Virus record (IMG/VR): IMGVR_UViG_3300042502_001136
Coordinates: 19,239-83,238 of that record
Direction: 5' to 3' (one strand)
Origin: a virus
Length of the DNA stretch: 64,000 nucleotides
Below the pieces are notes generated by a model. The model was not told the DNA's origin. It ran no database searches and was given only the letters and a program-made list of their open reading frames with translations. Position numbers and translations under genes: made by a program. Numbering within the stretch: position 1 is the first letter of the stretch; each line of letters starts with the position of its first letter. Positions 19,448 to 26,979 of this stretch are shown here, in pieces.

Positions 19448-19828
19448 TTATCTTCTGTTATTAGAGTTAGCACTACTACTATCATTATCTAAATTTTGAG
19501 AAGATATAAAAGAACGTTGTACCTCTACTATATAATCTTCTAAACTTTTACTATAAGAAATACATTCTGTTACATGACTAAAATCTACTATTCTCATTTT
19601 ATTAAATGTATCAAGTAAATCAATAAATTTAACAGCAGTATTAATATTACTAGAAGGTATATCTCCCATACTATTATTTTCTATAATAGCATATCCTGTT
19701 TCTTCTTGTTCTGTAATAGTTTTAATAGTACTAAAGTTAATAGGAGTTATACTAACTTTAATTTCACCTTCAAACTTATTAGTTATCGGGTTAATTATTT
19801 GTATTGGTAATAATAATATTGGTATCAT
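19448..19828 (-). CDS. Hypothetical protein
   Basis: 126 residues. It has a beta-rich first half (MIPILLLPIQIINPITNKFEG), a helical second half and a disordered Ser/Asn-rich end (DNDSSSANSNNRR). Its stop lies two bases before the nuclease ATG, so they are coupled. Not recognised. Confidence 0.6.
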   Translation of the reverse strand: MIPILLLPIQIINPITNKFEGEIKVSITPINFSTIKTITEQEETGYAIIENNSMGDIPSSNINTAVKFIDLLDTFNKMRIVDFSHVTECISYSKSLEDYIVEVQRSFISSQNLDNDSSSANSNNRR

Positions 19829-19844
19829 AATTATAATTTTATTA

Positions 19845-20528
19845 TTAATCTTCTCTATTTCCTACTTCACGTCCACCTACTGCTAATTTTAATTCTCCTC
19901 CTGCTTCTGCATATGCTGCGGCTAAATCATTTTTAACTTTAGTCATAGCAGGAAGTTCTTTAATAATTTTACTAGCATCAAGTTGTAGTTTTTGTATTTG
20001 TGAATACAATGCAATAGCTTTATCAATATTAACTAATTTTTCAGTTTCACTAAAAACATTAGTACCTTCTGCTGTAAGTTGTTTCATTGTTTCTTTACAC
20101 ATACGTTTCAATTCACTTATATCATTTTGCATATCATGTATATCTTCAGCAGTATTATAAAGATTCTTTTCTGCAGCAAGATAAGCATTAGCAGTAGAAT
20201 CTAATTTAAGATGTATCTCATAATATAATAAAGCATTAACAACAGCTTCATCAGGAATCCAATTTTGTGGTAGGGTTGCGTGTATCTTAGCTTTACGTCT
20301 TTTTTCAGTAAGAGAAAGATTGTAATATACACTTCTAGGGTCTGCTATAAGATATATGTATAATAACTCACGCTTAGCCATTGACTTCTTTCTACCATCA
20401 GCGTCACCAACAGAACCTTTATCCTTTTCTAATATTACTTTAAAAGCAGGATGTTCTCTAACTTCAGGTTTATTTATTTCAATAAGCCCTTGTTCATTAA
20501 GTATAAATATTGAATTATTTTGACTCAT
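19845..20528 (-). CDS. Conserved-looking helical protein of the packaging block
   Basis: 227 residues from ATG 20528 (MSQNNSIFILNEQG). Earlier in-frame starts would overlap the HU/IHF-like gene by nearly 100 bases, while this one overlaps it by 14. The core KRELLYIYLIADPRSVYYNLSLTEKRRKA looks conserved, and I believe it recurs in Bacteroidota phages. The C-terminal 120 residues are long helices or coiled coil. Position upstream of TerL would suit a small terminase or head-assembly protein, but no helix-turn-helix is evident. Confidence 0.6.
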   Translation of the reverse strand: MSQNNSIFILNEQGLIEINKPEVREHPAFKVILEKDKGSVGDADGRKKSMAKRELLYIYLIADPRSVYYNLSLTEKRRKAKIHATLPQNWIPDEAVVNALLYYEIHLKLDSTANAYLAAEKNLYNTAEDIHDMQNDISELKRMCKETMKQLTAEGTNVFSETEKLVNIDKAIALYSQIQKLQLDASKIIKELPAMTKVKNDLAAAYAEAGGELKLAVGGREVGNRED

Positions 20529-20967
20529 TACTTCTGATTCTATGCATTGGTCTAAATTGTAGTTTATTATATGTAGAAGCATCAGGAGCTTCAAGTACTT
20601 GTTCAGCATCTAATCCAACAGGTTTATTAGTACTTTTTAATATAGCTTGTTTTTCTTTACCTTTTTGAATAATATATTCTTTTCGTAAAGCAACTTCATC
20701 TAGTTCAGGGTGAATTTGTTTTAGAGCAGTTAAATTTTTAACAAATTTAGTACCTTCTATTGCAACTTCTTTTCTTTTAACATTAACAAATTTACCAAAA
20801 CCTGTAAAGAAAACATTAAAACCTTTAAGAACACCATATTTAAAACCTTCTACTTGAGCATTTAAAACATTTAATAGTTGTTCATCTGATAATTCTATAT
20901 TATATTTCTCCATAACTATCTTTCTAGTTTCAGAGAATATACCTAATAAAGTATCATCTATTTTCAT
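20515..20967 (-). CDS. HU/IHF-like DNA-binding protein
   Basis: 150 residues. Residues about 5-60 follow the HU/IHF core: paired helices ending in QLLNVLNAQVEGFKYGVLKG, then the strand-turn VFFTGFGKFVNVKRK that corresponds to the GFGxF...R signature. After it, where HU has the DNA-bending arm, there is a longer charged tail. crAss-like phages carry IHF-type genes beside terminase, so the context agrees. It could bend DNA for packaging or replication, or bind the divergent control region upstream. Confidence 0.65.
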   Translation of the reverse strand: MKIDDTLLGIFSETRKIVMEKYNIELSDEQLLNVLNAQVEGFKYGVLKGFNVFFTGFGKFVNVKRKEVAIEGTKFVKNLTALKQIHPELDEVALRKEYIIQKGKEKQAILKSTNKPVGLDAEQVLEAPDASTYNKLQFRPMHRIRSNESK

Positions 20968-20968
20968 A

Positions 20969-21535
20969 CTATTTATTATTACCTTTATCTGTTAATATAA
21001 GTGGTGGATTTTTTTCATCTATATAGGCTTTAACTTGGTCAACTACGCCTACTATTGGTTCTGCTCTATTATTAATAATAGCAGCTTCTCTTATAGCTTC
21101 TTCTACAGTAATATCTTCAGGAGTTACTACTGGTTTACTAATACTATTAATATAAATAGCAAAGCTAGTATTAATATAACTAGCAATACCATTAAGAAAG
21201 AAATCTTTATATGCTTGTAGTTCGCATTTTGTTGCATTTTCCCCAATAGAAGGAGGATAGTAGTTATTTACTAATTCAATTCGTTTACCAATAATACTTT
21301 CACTTTTATCAGTAAGTACTAATATAAAAGCATAATAATTAGTAATAGGTTTAACTCCATCAAGAGTAATAACTTTATCACCTTTAACAAATTCAATAGT
21401 ATATGAATATTTACGTTTATTAGCATAAGCTTGATTAGTAAGAAAAGCTAATATAGATTTAGCTTGTAGACGATAATTAGTAAGTTCTTGAGGAACAACT
21501 TTATTACCTTTGTCAGTATTATTAGATTCTATCAT
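20969..21535 (-). CDS. First gene of the leftward block, unknown
   Basis: 188 residues. It has a polar N-terminus, a beta-rich middle (YSYTIEFVKGDKVITLDG) and a helical segment, CELQAYKDFFLNGIASYIN. The C-terminal 60 residues are charged. No known motif. It is the promoter-proximal gene of the leftward unit, one base from the HU/IHF-like gene, and may be a second subunit of that complex. A CCCCAATAGA motif copy lies inside (21241-21250). Confidence 0.6.
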   Translation of the reverse strand: MIESNNTDKGNKVVPQELTNYRLQAKSILAFLTNQAYANKRKYSYTIEFVKGDKVITLDGVKPITNYYAFILVLTDKSESIIGKRIELVNNYYPPSIGENATKCELQAYKDFFLNGIASYINTSFAIYINSISKPVVTPEDITVEEAIREAAIINNRAEPIVGVVDQVKAYIDEKNPPLILTDKGNNK

Positions 21536-21580
21536 CTTTATAATCTTTAATAGTTATTAATATTAGTTCATAGTCAGTAG

Positions 21581-21588
21581 CAAATATA
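21581..21588 (-). promoter_or_regulatory. -7 box candidate for the leftward structural operon
   Basis: Minus-strand TATATTTG fits the Bacteroidota TAnnTTTG consensus and lies 46 bases before the first leftward ATG (21535). No TTTG is found 19-21 bases further upstream, so the -33 half is missing or replaced by an activator site. Confidence 0.35.
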
Positions 21589-22140
21589 CAAATACTTTTT
21601 TAATATACCTATTTTAAAGCGAAAATTCGTATAATATTTTTCATTCTTACAAAACCATCTTCTATTGGGGAAAAGCCGGTACGAGTGTTAAAAATGTTAA
21701 ATTATTAGTATATCAAATCCATATACAATATATTATATATATAGTAAATTATAATATATGTATTTTTGATAGAGGTAATATAGGTGGAACTATTTAATAC
21801 TTGTAAATGTGCAAGTATAGGGTTTCTTGTGGGTGGTTTTGACGAAAGTCTTGAGGGTAATCGATGTTGGTGTTAGGTAGAGGTGTAAGGATTTTGTAGG
21901 AAAAAGGTAGAGGGTAAGGTGTTTAAAGAGAGGGATTTAAATGAGGTTGTATAGGGATTGTAATAAAAGGGGATTTTGTTGTAGGAGTTTATGGAGGGTA
22001 AGGGGATTTTGTTGATGGTGTTGGAAGGGTTGATGTGGGTGTAGGGATTAGAGGATTGGGGTGTAGAGGAATAGGTACTTATATATTAGACCCGTACACG
22101 TGTACCCACCCTAGAAAGAACCCCTACCAAGTTTTGGCGA

Positions 22141-22177
22141 TTTAACATAGCCCGTACTATTGGCTACAATCGTTAAA
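22141..22177 (+). promoter_or_regulatory. Foldable leader element
   Basis: Nested inverted repeats occur upstream of the first rightward gene: TTTAAC (22141) pairs with GTTAAA (22172), and inside it TAGCC (22148) pairs with GGCTA (22162) around a nine-base loop. A second hairpin follows at 22266-22284 (TCATTGC / GCGATGA, five-base loop, one G-U pair). Together they suggest a structured 5' leader. Confidence 0.4.
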
Positions 22178-22317
22178 CAACATAATGCTTAAATTAAAAA
22201 TGAAACTATTGCCGAAATAAATGGTAATGGAGTTCGAGCTTCATTTAGGCATTAACCACGTTCTGTCATTGCTCGTTGCGATGAAAATATTATTTATTAA
22301 TCATTAATTGTTTTACA

Positions 22318-22938
22318 ATGAAAAAGTCTTTATTAATTACAGGTGTTAGAGTAATACCTGCTAACGCAAAGGTTGCAAGACCTTTAGTAATCTTCAGTGT
22401 TCAAGGACACGATGATATTGTATTAGCACCAAACCAAGCTCTTATCGGTTTACAAAACAGTGGTAGAGCATTAGGTGTTACAGACGCTATGTCAGCAGAC
22501 GCTCAACAAGCTTACCGAGAAACTATTGGTGCAATTGTTACTGCTGATATTTCTTACCATAAAGCAGGAGAATTCTATGTTATTGACGAGAATCATCCTG
22601 CTATTACAGGTAAAACTCCTCATGAACTTGCAGGACAAGTTAAAATTGGAGATAAAGTTGCTTATAAAGAAGACGGTATGCGTATTGAGGGATTTATTGA
22701 TATTCCTTATACACAAGCTGAACTTATGCGACGTGATATCTCCAAAGAAGTTGCTAAAGGTTTTATGTCCATGTTTGGAGTACAATCTTTTGCTATTCCT
22801 TCTGCTACTTCTTCTGCTACTCCTGTTATAGAGGGTGCACAAGCAGAGCCACCTTTTGAGCCTATTTCTGAACCTGCTACTGAACCTGCTACTGCTGAAT
22901 CAGAGGCTTTTGGTAAACCTGCTAGAAGAACCAAATAA
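22318..22938 (+). CDS. First rightward gene, unknown, likely highly expressed
   Basis: 206 residues. Residues 1-155 look like a compact folded domain (MKKSLLITGVRVIPANAKV, then LVIFSVQGHDDIVLAPNQAL). The last 45 residues are an Ala/Pro/Glu/Thr tail with EPATEPAT repeats ending in basic RRTK. Codons are less AT-biased than in neighbouring genes, as in strongly expressed genes. No family recognised. As the first gene behind the long control region it may be an early host-takeover or DNA-binding protein. Confidence 0.65.
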   Translation: MKKSLLITGVRVIPANAKVARPLVIFSVQGHDDIVLAPNQALIGLQNSGRALGVTDAMSADAQQAYRETIGAIVTADISYHKAGEFYVIDENHPAITGKTPHELAGQVKIGDKVAYKEDGMRIEGFIDIPYTQAELMRRDISKEVAKGFMSMFGVQSFAIPSATSSATPVIEGAQAEPPFEPISEPATEPATAESEAFGKPARRTK

Positions 22939-22985
22939 TCATTTCATGTAATTGTTTACGGGAATGATTACGTTGACAAAGATTA

Positions 22986-23099
22986 TGGTAACTACACGTG
23001 CTCGTGTTCGTGGTCACTTCGGTGCTACGACACGTGCTCGTGTTATGGTTACTATACTTGCTCAACATTGTGGTTACGACACGGAGCGTTACGTTGACC
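22986..23099 (+). repeat. Degenerate tandem repeats with CACGTG cores
   Basis: Four imperfect units begin with TGGTnAC at 22986, 23011, 23046 and 23071 (lengths 25, 35, 25, about 29). ACACGTGCTCGTGTT occurs twice exactly. The stretch is far richer in G and C than its surroundings and non-coding. TTACGTTGAC is found just before (22967) and at the end (23089). It may be an operator array. Confidence 0.5.
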
Positions 23100-23178
23100 T
23101 CTGTCTGTGCGAGTAATCGAAGAATTAATACAAATCAAATCAATACAAATAATCGAAGTAAAATTAATAATCAAAACA

Positions 23179-23634
23179 ATGAAAAAAGTATTACCAATTA
23201 CAATTACCATCTTCTTACTAATAGCATTAGTATTAATGATGATGCAAACAGTTACAGTATATAAAGTAGAACCAGTATCACATGGTATAACTACAATGAA
23301 GTTTTATGCTAGTATATCTTTACTATTTATTAATGTTATAATAGTAGGAGGATTAATAGTTCATACATTGTTCTTTTATAAAGTATATAAACTTAATAAA
23401 AAGAAAGCTAGAATGAAAGCTATGGTTGATGATGCTATTAAGACTATATTTAAAGATGATAAATATTTTGAATCTAGTAGTATTAAGAAAGAAGATTTTG
23501 ATAAGGCTATGAAAGAGGATATATTTGAACGTAAGGTAGATGATAGTATGAAGATGAAACATGAAGATATATTTGGTAAACCTATTAGGAAGAGTAATAA
23601 GGTTAGAGTTGATGGGGATGGAGATAGTGATTAA
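23179..23634 (+). CDS. Two-helix membrane protein with charged cytoplasmic tail
   Basis: 151 residues from ATG 23179 (MKKVLPITITIF); upstream in-frame codons overlap repeat-rich leader sequence and are not favoured. Two membrane segments (about 5-24 and 40-65) are followed by an 85-residue tail rich in Lys, Asp and Glu. The early position suggests a host-envelope or superinfection-exclusion role, but this is speculation. The 3' end of the gene turns G-rich and C-free. Confidence 0.55.
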   Translation: MKKVLPITITIFLLIALVLMMMQTVTVYKVEPVSHGITTMKFYASISLLFINVIIVGGLIVHTLFFYKVYKLNKKKARMKAMVDDAIKTIFKDDKYFESSSIKKEDFDKAMKEDIFERKVDDSMKMKHEDIFGKPIRKSNKVRVDGDGDSD

Positions 23635-23994
23635 GGTGTTAAGGGTTTGGGGAGTGTTATAGCTGATTGGAATAATCGTGAGAGAGATGAACCATAGGCA
23701 CAAGCACGTAGAGGCAGGAGAGGTAGTGATAGTTAATAGTATTGTTGGTTAATACTCAAATTATACAAGTCATTTTACTCCTGCATTCTCCCCTAATCAT
23801 AACCCTCATAATAAACACCATCAAAACCCTACACACACACACCCTAATAACCCTATTCCTATTCCAATCCACACACAACAACCTCAACAACCTACTAAAC
23901 CTTATACACCATTAACACCAATACACGACCATTACAATACAATTACAGTAACCAATGTGATTATCAACAACTTACCTAATACTACAATATTACA
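23635..23994. other. Non-coding region with a G-rich to C-rich strand switch
   Basis: 360 bases without a convincing gene. The first 130 are G-rich, continuing the C-free stretch 23583-23662 of the previous gene. An inverted repeat GCAGGAG (23714-23720) / CTCCTGC (23778-23784) encloses an inner hairpin AGTATT (23738) / AATACT (23751). From 23784 to 23926 there is not one G in 143 bases, with CA-rich runs such as ACACACACACACCC. The end becomes ordinary AT-rich leader before the next ATG. Confidence 0.55.
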
Positions 23995-24285
23995 ATGTAT
24001 AGACCAAGAAAAATACAAGTTTGTAGCACTGCTACTGCACTTAAAGCATCTAATAGAAGATTTCTTATTATTAGAAAAGAAAAAGATGATAAAACTATTA
24101 ATATGATTCATATTAAATCCTTAACAGCTGAAACAGGTGAAGAATTAGGAGCAGGTAGTCATCTATCAATTAATAAAAAGGTAAAGTATTCATCAATAGG
24201 TTTAACTGATGATGCTGCTAAAGAACTTTATGTATGTTTACATCATTATTTAAAAAATAGTATAAATATACCAAATACACAATAA
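23995..24285 (+). CDS. Small early protein, beta-strand plus helix family
   Basis: 96 residues. Beta-type N-terminal two thirds (RRFLIIRKEKDDKTINMIHIKSL) end in the helix pattern IGLTDDAAKELYVCLHHYLK. The same C-terminal pattern occurs in the gene at 25512 and, more loosely, at 25748, 26980 and 48562, suggesting a paralogous family. Function unknown. Confidence 0.6.
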   Translation: MYRPRKIQVCSTATALKASNRRFLIIRKEKDDKTINMIHIKSLTAETGEELGAGSHLSINKKVKYSSIGLTDDAAKELYVCLHHYLKNSINIPNTQ

Positions 24286-24287
24286 TC

Positions 24288-24419
24288 ATGATGAAACACA
24301 TTATACTAAATGCAATAATAGTAATAATTATTATACTAATAGGTAATTTATATATTGGTTATTATTTGAAGATTAAATCAATTAACAATCTTAAAAATAA
24401 AGGTCATGAATCAGTTTAA
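24288..24419 (+). CDS. 43-residue single-span membrane protein
   Basis: ATG at 24288 two bases after the previous stop; the frame ends at TAA 24417-24419. The translation starts MMKHIILNAIIVIIIILIGN and has one hydrophobic helix (about 5-27) and a basic tail. Its end overlaps the ATG of the next gene at 24406. Tight packing and a clear membrane helix support a real small gene. Function unknown. Confidence 0.5.
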   Translation: MMKHIILNAIIVIIIILIGNLYIGYYLKIKSINNLKNKGHESV

Positions 24420-25158
24420 AAGAGCACAAGTAATAATGTTACCTACAAAAGATAAAAATTCAGGTATTATTCTTAGTAATAAAAAACCTTATATATATAA
24501 TAGAATAGGAAAAAATAATAATTTACTAGGTAATGATGATTCAGTATCTTTTCAACATTTATCTATTATTTCAGATGATGAAATTAAAAAAAAGGATTGG
24601 TATATTAAAGCAGGTTGTGAATTACCTATTAAGGCAAGTTATAATATAGGTTTATGTAAAAATCGTAAAAAAATTATAGCTACAATAGATACTTCATTAA
24701 AAATTACTAAATCTGTTACTCATTCAAGTCCTAATAATACAAATAGTATTAGAAAAGAATTAATTGTAGAAACATTACCTCAACCATCACAACAATTTAT
24801 TGAAAGATATATTGAATCTTATAATAAAGGTGAAGTTATTACTGATGTATTAGTTGAGTATGAAACTAAATGTATTGGTTGTGGTGCTTATGTTAATAAA
24901 GATATGAAATATTGTTCTTATCCTGTACCTGATGAACATAATAGATGTTTACATGATGTACTTAAAGTAAATTCTAAAGACAATACTATTACAATTAAAA
25001 AACTAAAAGATAGTTGGAGTAGAGAAGAGGTTATTGAATTTGCTTATAATTTATTAAAAGCTACGGGTAAAGAAATTAAAGCAGAAATGGTAGAAATTAG
25101 AACAAATCCTCATATTGAATTTACAGGAGTAGATGAATGGATTGAAGAAAACTTATAA
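24406..25158 (+). CDS. Hypothetical protein with a putative zinc knuckle
   Basis: 250 residues. The N-terminal half contains the run KKIIATIDTSLKI, and the middle LPQPSQQFIERYIESYNKGEVITDVLVEYE looks conserved; I believe similar proteins are widespread in Bacteroidota phages. It is followed by CIGCGAYVNKDMKYC, a possible zinc site, and by ITIKKLKDSWSREEV. The C-terminus is acidic. Role unknown; a DNA-binding or regulatory early protein is plausible. Confidence 0.65.
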   Translation: MNQFKRAQVIMLPTKDKNSGIILSNKKPYIYNRIGKNNNLLGNDDSVSFQHLSIISDDEIKKKDWYIKAGCELPIKASYNIGLCKNRKKIIATIDTSLKITKSVTHSSPNNTNSIRKELIVETLPQPSQQFIERYIESYNKGEVITDVLVEYETKCIGCGAYVNKDMKYCSYPVPDEHNRCLHDVLKVNSKDNTITIKKLKDSWSREEVIEFAYNLLKATGKEIKAEMVEIRTNPHIEFTGVDEWIEENL

Positions 25159-25187
25159 ACAAACACAAATAAAACCAATACAAGATT

Positions 25188-25508
25188 ATGAACACAGAAA
25201 ACATAGAAACAGTAAAAGCTCCTATTGATTTAACATCTAACTTAACCAATGAGAGTGTATTAATACCTAGAAAAGTATTAGATGCTTTAATAGGTAATCT
25301 TATGATGGTTAACTTTGACTATTATAGAAAAAGTTTATCTAATAAAATATTAGATGCTAAATCAATGAAAGATTTAAAAGATATAATATTCTTTGAAGCT
25401 GAATATTGGAATACTCTTGATAAGTATGAAACTATACTAAAAGAAGAGATTGAAATAGAAGTAACAGCTGATGAAGCTACTGAAAGTGTTGAATATAAAG
25501 CTCATTAA
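25188..25508 (+). CDS. Hypothetical helical protein
   Basis: 106 residues, mostly helical and acidic, with no membrane segment. The segment LIPRKVLDALIGNLMMVNFDYYRKS is the most structured. Spaced 29 bases after the previous gene and 3 before the next. Not recognised. Confidence 0.55.
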   Translation: MNTENIETVKAPIDLTSNLTNESVLIPRKVLDALIGNLMMVNFDYYRKSLSNKILDAKSMKDLKDIIFFEAEYWNTLDKYETILKEEIEIEVTADEATESVEYKAH

Positions 25509-25511
25509 GCT

Positions 25512-25742
25512 ATGTCAATACAAATAGCACGTTTATCAGCTGACATTGAAGTAGGAGGAACTATTCATAAAATTAACTACGTTCAAACAAAATTGGACGT
25601 AGTTAAATTTGCAGGAGGTTCTGAAAGAGGAACATCATTACAACTATCATTTCTAAATGAAGATAAAGAAAGACAACATATTCAATTAGATAATGATAAT
25701 GTAAAAGAATTAATACAAGCATTAATAGAATATTTTAAATAA
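25512..25742 (+). CDS. Small early protein, beta-strand plus helix family
   Basis: 76 residues. A beta-rich body (IARLSADIEVGGTIHKINYV...SLQLSFLNED) ends in IQLDNDNVKELIQALIEYFK, which matches the end of the 23995 protein at nine positions including the I.L..D..KEL...L..Y.K pattern. Probably a paralogue. Function unknown. Confidence 0.6.
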   Translation: MSIQIARLSADIEVGGTIHKINYVQTKLDVVKFAGGSERGTSLQLSFLNEDKERQHIQLDNDNVKELIQALIEYFK

Positions 25743-25747
25743 TAATC

Positions 25748-25990
25748 ATGACAAAAGTAAAAGAAATAACAGTAGCTATTGCACAACATAGTTTCTTTAT
25801 AATAGAAGAAAATAATAAAGTTAATAGAATTATTGATGGTAATGAAGGAGATAATACTGTATTTAAAATAGTTAATTTATCGCCTTCAATAGCTTTAAAA
25901 CTTACTGATTTTTTATTAGATGCTGTCGATAAAGATATTCTTGTAAAGTTATTTAATGATACACATTCATTAATTTTTAATCCAAAATAA
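25748..25990 (+). CDS. Small early protein, loosely related to its neighbour
   Basis: 80 residues with the same plan as the gene before it: strands (EITVAIAQHSFFIIEENN), then VNLSPSIALKLTDFLLDAV. A duplicated gene that has diverged is the simplest reading. It starts five bases after the previous stop. Confidence 0.55.
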   Translation: MTKVKEITVAIAQHSFFIIEENNKVNRIIDGNEGDNTVFKIVNLSPSIALKLTDFLLDAVDKDILVKLFNDTHSLIFNPK

Positions 25991-25994
25991 TAAT

Positions 25995-26396
25995 ATGTTT
26001 GACATGAATTATATAATACTAACTATAGCCATTATCGTTGTATTTGGACTAATAGTAACTTTATTAGTTATGAAGATATCTTCTGCTACTATTAAAGAAA
26101 GACAACATGATGTTGCATTTAATTGTGATATATATACTCCTTTTAATGATAAAGAAGTGTATGAAAGACAGTATAGTGTTACAATACACTATTTAGATAA
26201 TCTTATCCAACTTTTAGAAAGTTCAGATTATGCTATTAAAGATGGAACAATTGCAAGATTTAAGGGAAATTATTATATTTATTGTACTACTAGTATACAT
26301 AAAGATAAATGGATTCCTTGTAATGTTGTTCTTATTGCAGATAAAATTAAATTTATATCCATAAAACAAGATGTACTACTTAAACAAAAACCTTAG
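25995..26396 (+). CDS. Single-span membrane protein
   Basis: 133 residues. One strong N-terminal transmembrane helix (YIILTIAIIVVFGLIVTLLVM, about 6-26) precedes a soluble domain of about 100 residues with mixed beta strands (NYYIYCTTSIHKDKWIPCNVVLIADKIKF). ATG at 25995 or 26004 are both possible. The end overlaps the next gene by 26 bases. Unknown function. Confidence 0.55.
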   Translation: MFDMNYIILTIAIIVVFGLIVTLLVMKISSATIKERQHDVAFNCDIYTPFNDKEVYERQYSVTIHYLDNLIQLLESSDYAIKDGTIARFKGNYYIYCTTSIHKDKWIPCNVVLIADKIKFISIKQDVLLKQKP

Positions 26397-26781
26397 AATA
26401 TCTACACCTGCTCTTATTACTTTACTTGAAGCTAATAATTTCAAGATTAATAAAGATGAAACAAAAGTAATTATTGTAGATAAAATCAGACTTAGTGAAG
26501 CTTCTTGTACTTTAGAAGAAGCTCACACAGAATTAAAACGATTATCTCCTATTTATAATAAATATGAAAAAGTACCTGAAAATCTACTTAAACTTAAAAC
26601 AATAAATCATATGTTTATTGATATTGAGAAAGAATATAGAGAATTAAGAGAAAAACTTGTTTATTATTATTGTATTCAAAATTGTGTTAAACGATTAGGA
26701 AGAGTTAATAAAATAATCGAAAAATCTATTACTACTCCTTTTGCTATTGATAGCCCTTGTGATAGTAATACTCCGACATAA
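26371..26781 (+). CDS. Hypothetical helical protein
   Basis: 136 residues, basic and helical, starting inside the end of the previous gene. It includes EYRELREKLVYYYCIQNCVKRLGR and a Ser/Pro-rich end. Its stop codon directly abuts the start of the multi-hairpin non-coding element. Not recognised. Confidence 0.55.
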   Translation: MYYLNKNLRISTPALITLLEANNFKINKDETKVIIVDKIRLSEASCTLEEAHTELKRLSPIYNKYEKVPENLLKLKTINHMFIDIEKEYRELREKLVYYYCIQNCVKRLGRVNKIIEKSITTPFAIDSPCDSNTPT

Positions 26782-26955
26782 TATGTGCCGATATATTAGA
26801 GTCACTACCTGTAAAGGTGGCAGCATAGAAATATGCCTTACACATAGTAATATGTTATCAGTTAACCAATAACACTGATATTAATGTAAGTAGTTAATAA
26901 GAATCTTATTAACATTGTGCAAATAGACAACACTCCTGCTTGTGTTTCTATTAAG
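26782..26955 (+). ncRNA. Candidate structured RNA: six consecutive hairpins, three with GNRA loops
   Basis: Six hairpins can be drawn in a row. A: CTACCT/AGGTGG with loop GTAA (26805-26820). B: GCATA/TATGC with loop GAAA (26823-26836). C: ACATA/TATGT with loop GTAA (26842-26855). D: TATCAGT/ACTGATA with an 11-base loop (26856-26880). E: GTTAATAAG/CTTATTAAC with loop AAT (26893-26913). F: AATAGA+AACAC/GTGTT+TCTATT with one bulge (26922-26952). Three GNRA-type tetraloops in 50 bases strongly suggest a folded RNA rather than DNA palindromes. It has no tRNA features. It could be an independent small RNA or a leader of the 26980 gene. Confidence 0.6.
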
Positions 26956-26979
26956 TATTAACAAAAAAACAACCAAATA

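Larger units (their letters stand above)
21536..22317. promoter_or_regulatory. Divergent control region between left and right blocks
   Basis: 782 bases without a gene. Read left to right it holds: a minus-strand TATATTTG (21581-21588) matching the Bacteroidota -7 box and correctly placed for the leftward block; a CCCCAATAGA motif copy (21661-21670, minus); a plus-strand TATTTTTG (21761-21768) without a good -33 partner; a 215-nt run with no C (21863-22077) containing two AGGGGATTTTGTTG repeats at 21968 and 22001; a perfect palindrome GTACACGTGTAC (22094-22105); and two foldable leader elements (22141-22177 and 22266-22284). It is the best candidate for early promoters and perhaps an origin. 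Confidence 0.6.

Noticed and set aside
21761-21768. Plus-strand TATTTTTG as the promoter of the rightward block
   Set aside because: No -33 TTTG at the right distance, and the first gene begins 550 bases away beyond the C-free tract. Kept only as a note within the control region.
22475-22934. Overlapping frames on both strands inside the 22318 gene, including a Leu-rich frame
   Set aside because: Their translations are repetitive, of the kind produced by reading Ala/Pro/Thr codons in another frame; the main frame has normal composition and a proper start.
23738-23756. Hairpin with a 7-base loop resembling a tRNA anticodon arm (apparent TGG anticodon)
   Set aside because: No acceptor stem, D arm or T-loop (TTCRA) can be placed around it, and position 37 is a T. 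It is treated as part of the inverted-repeat structure.
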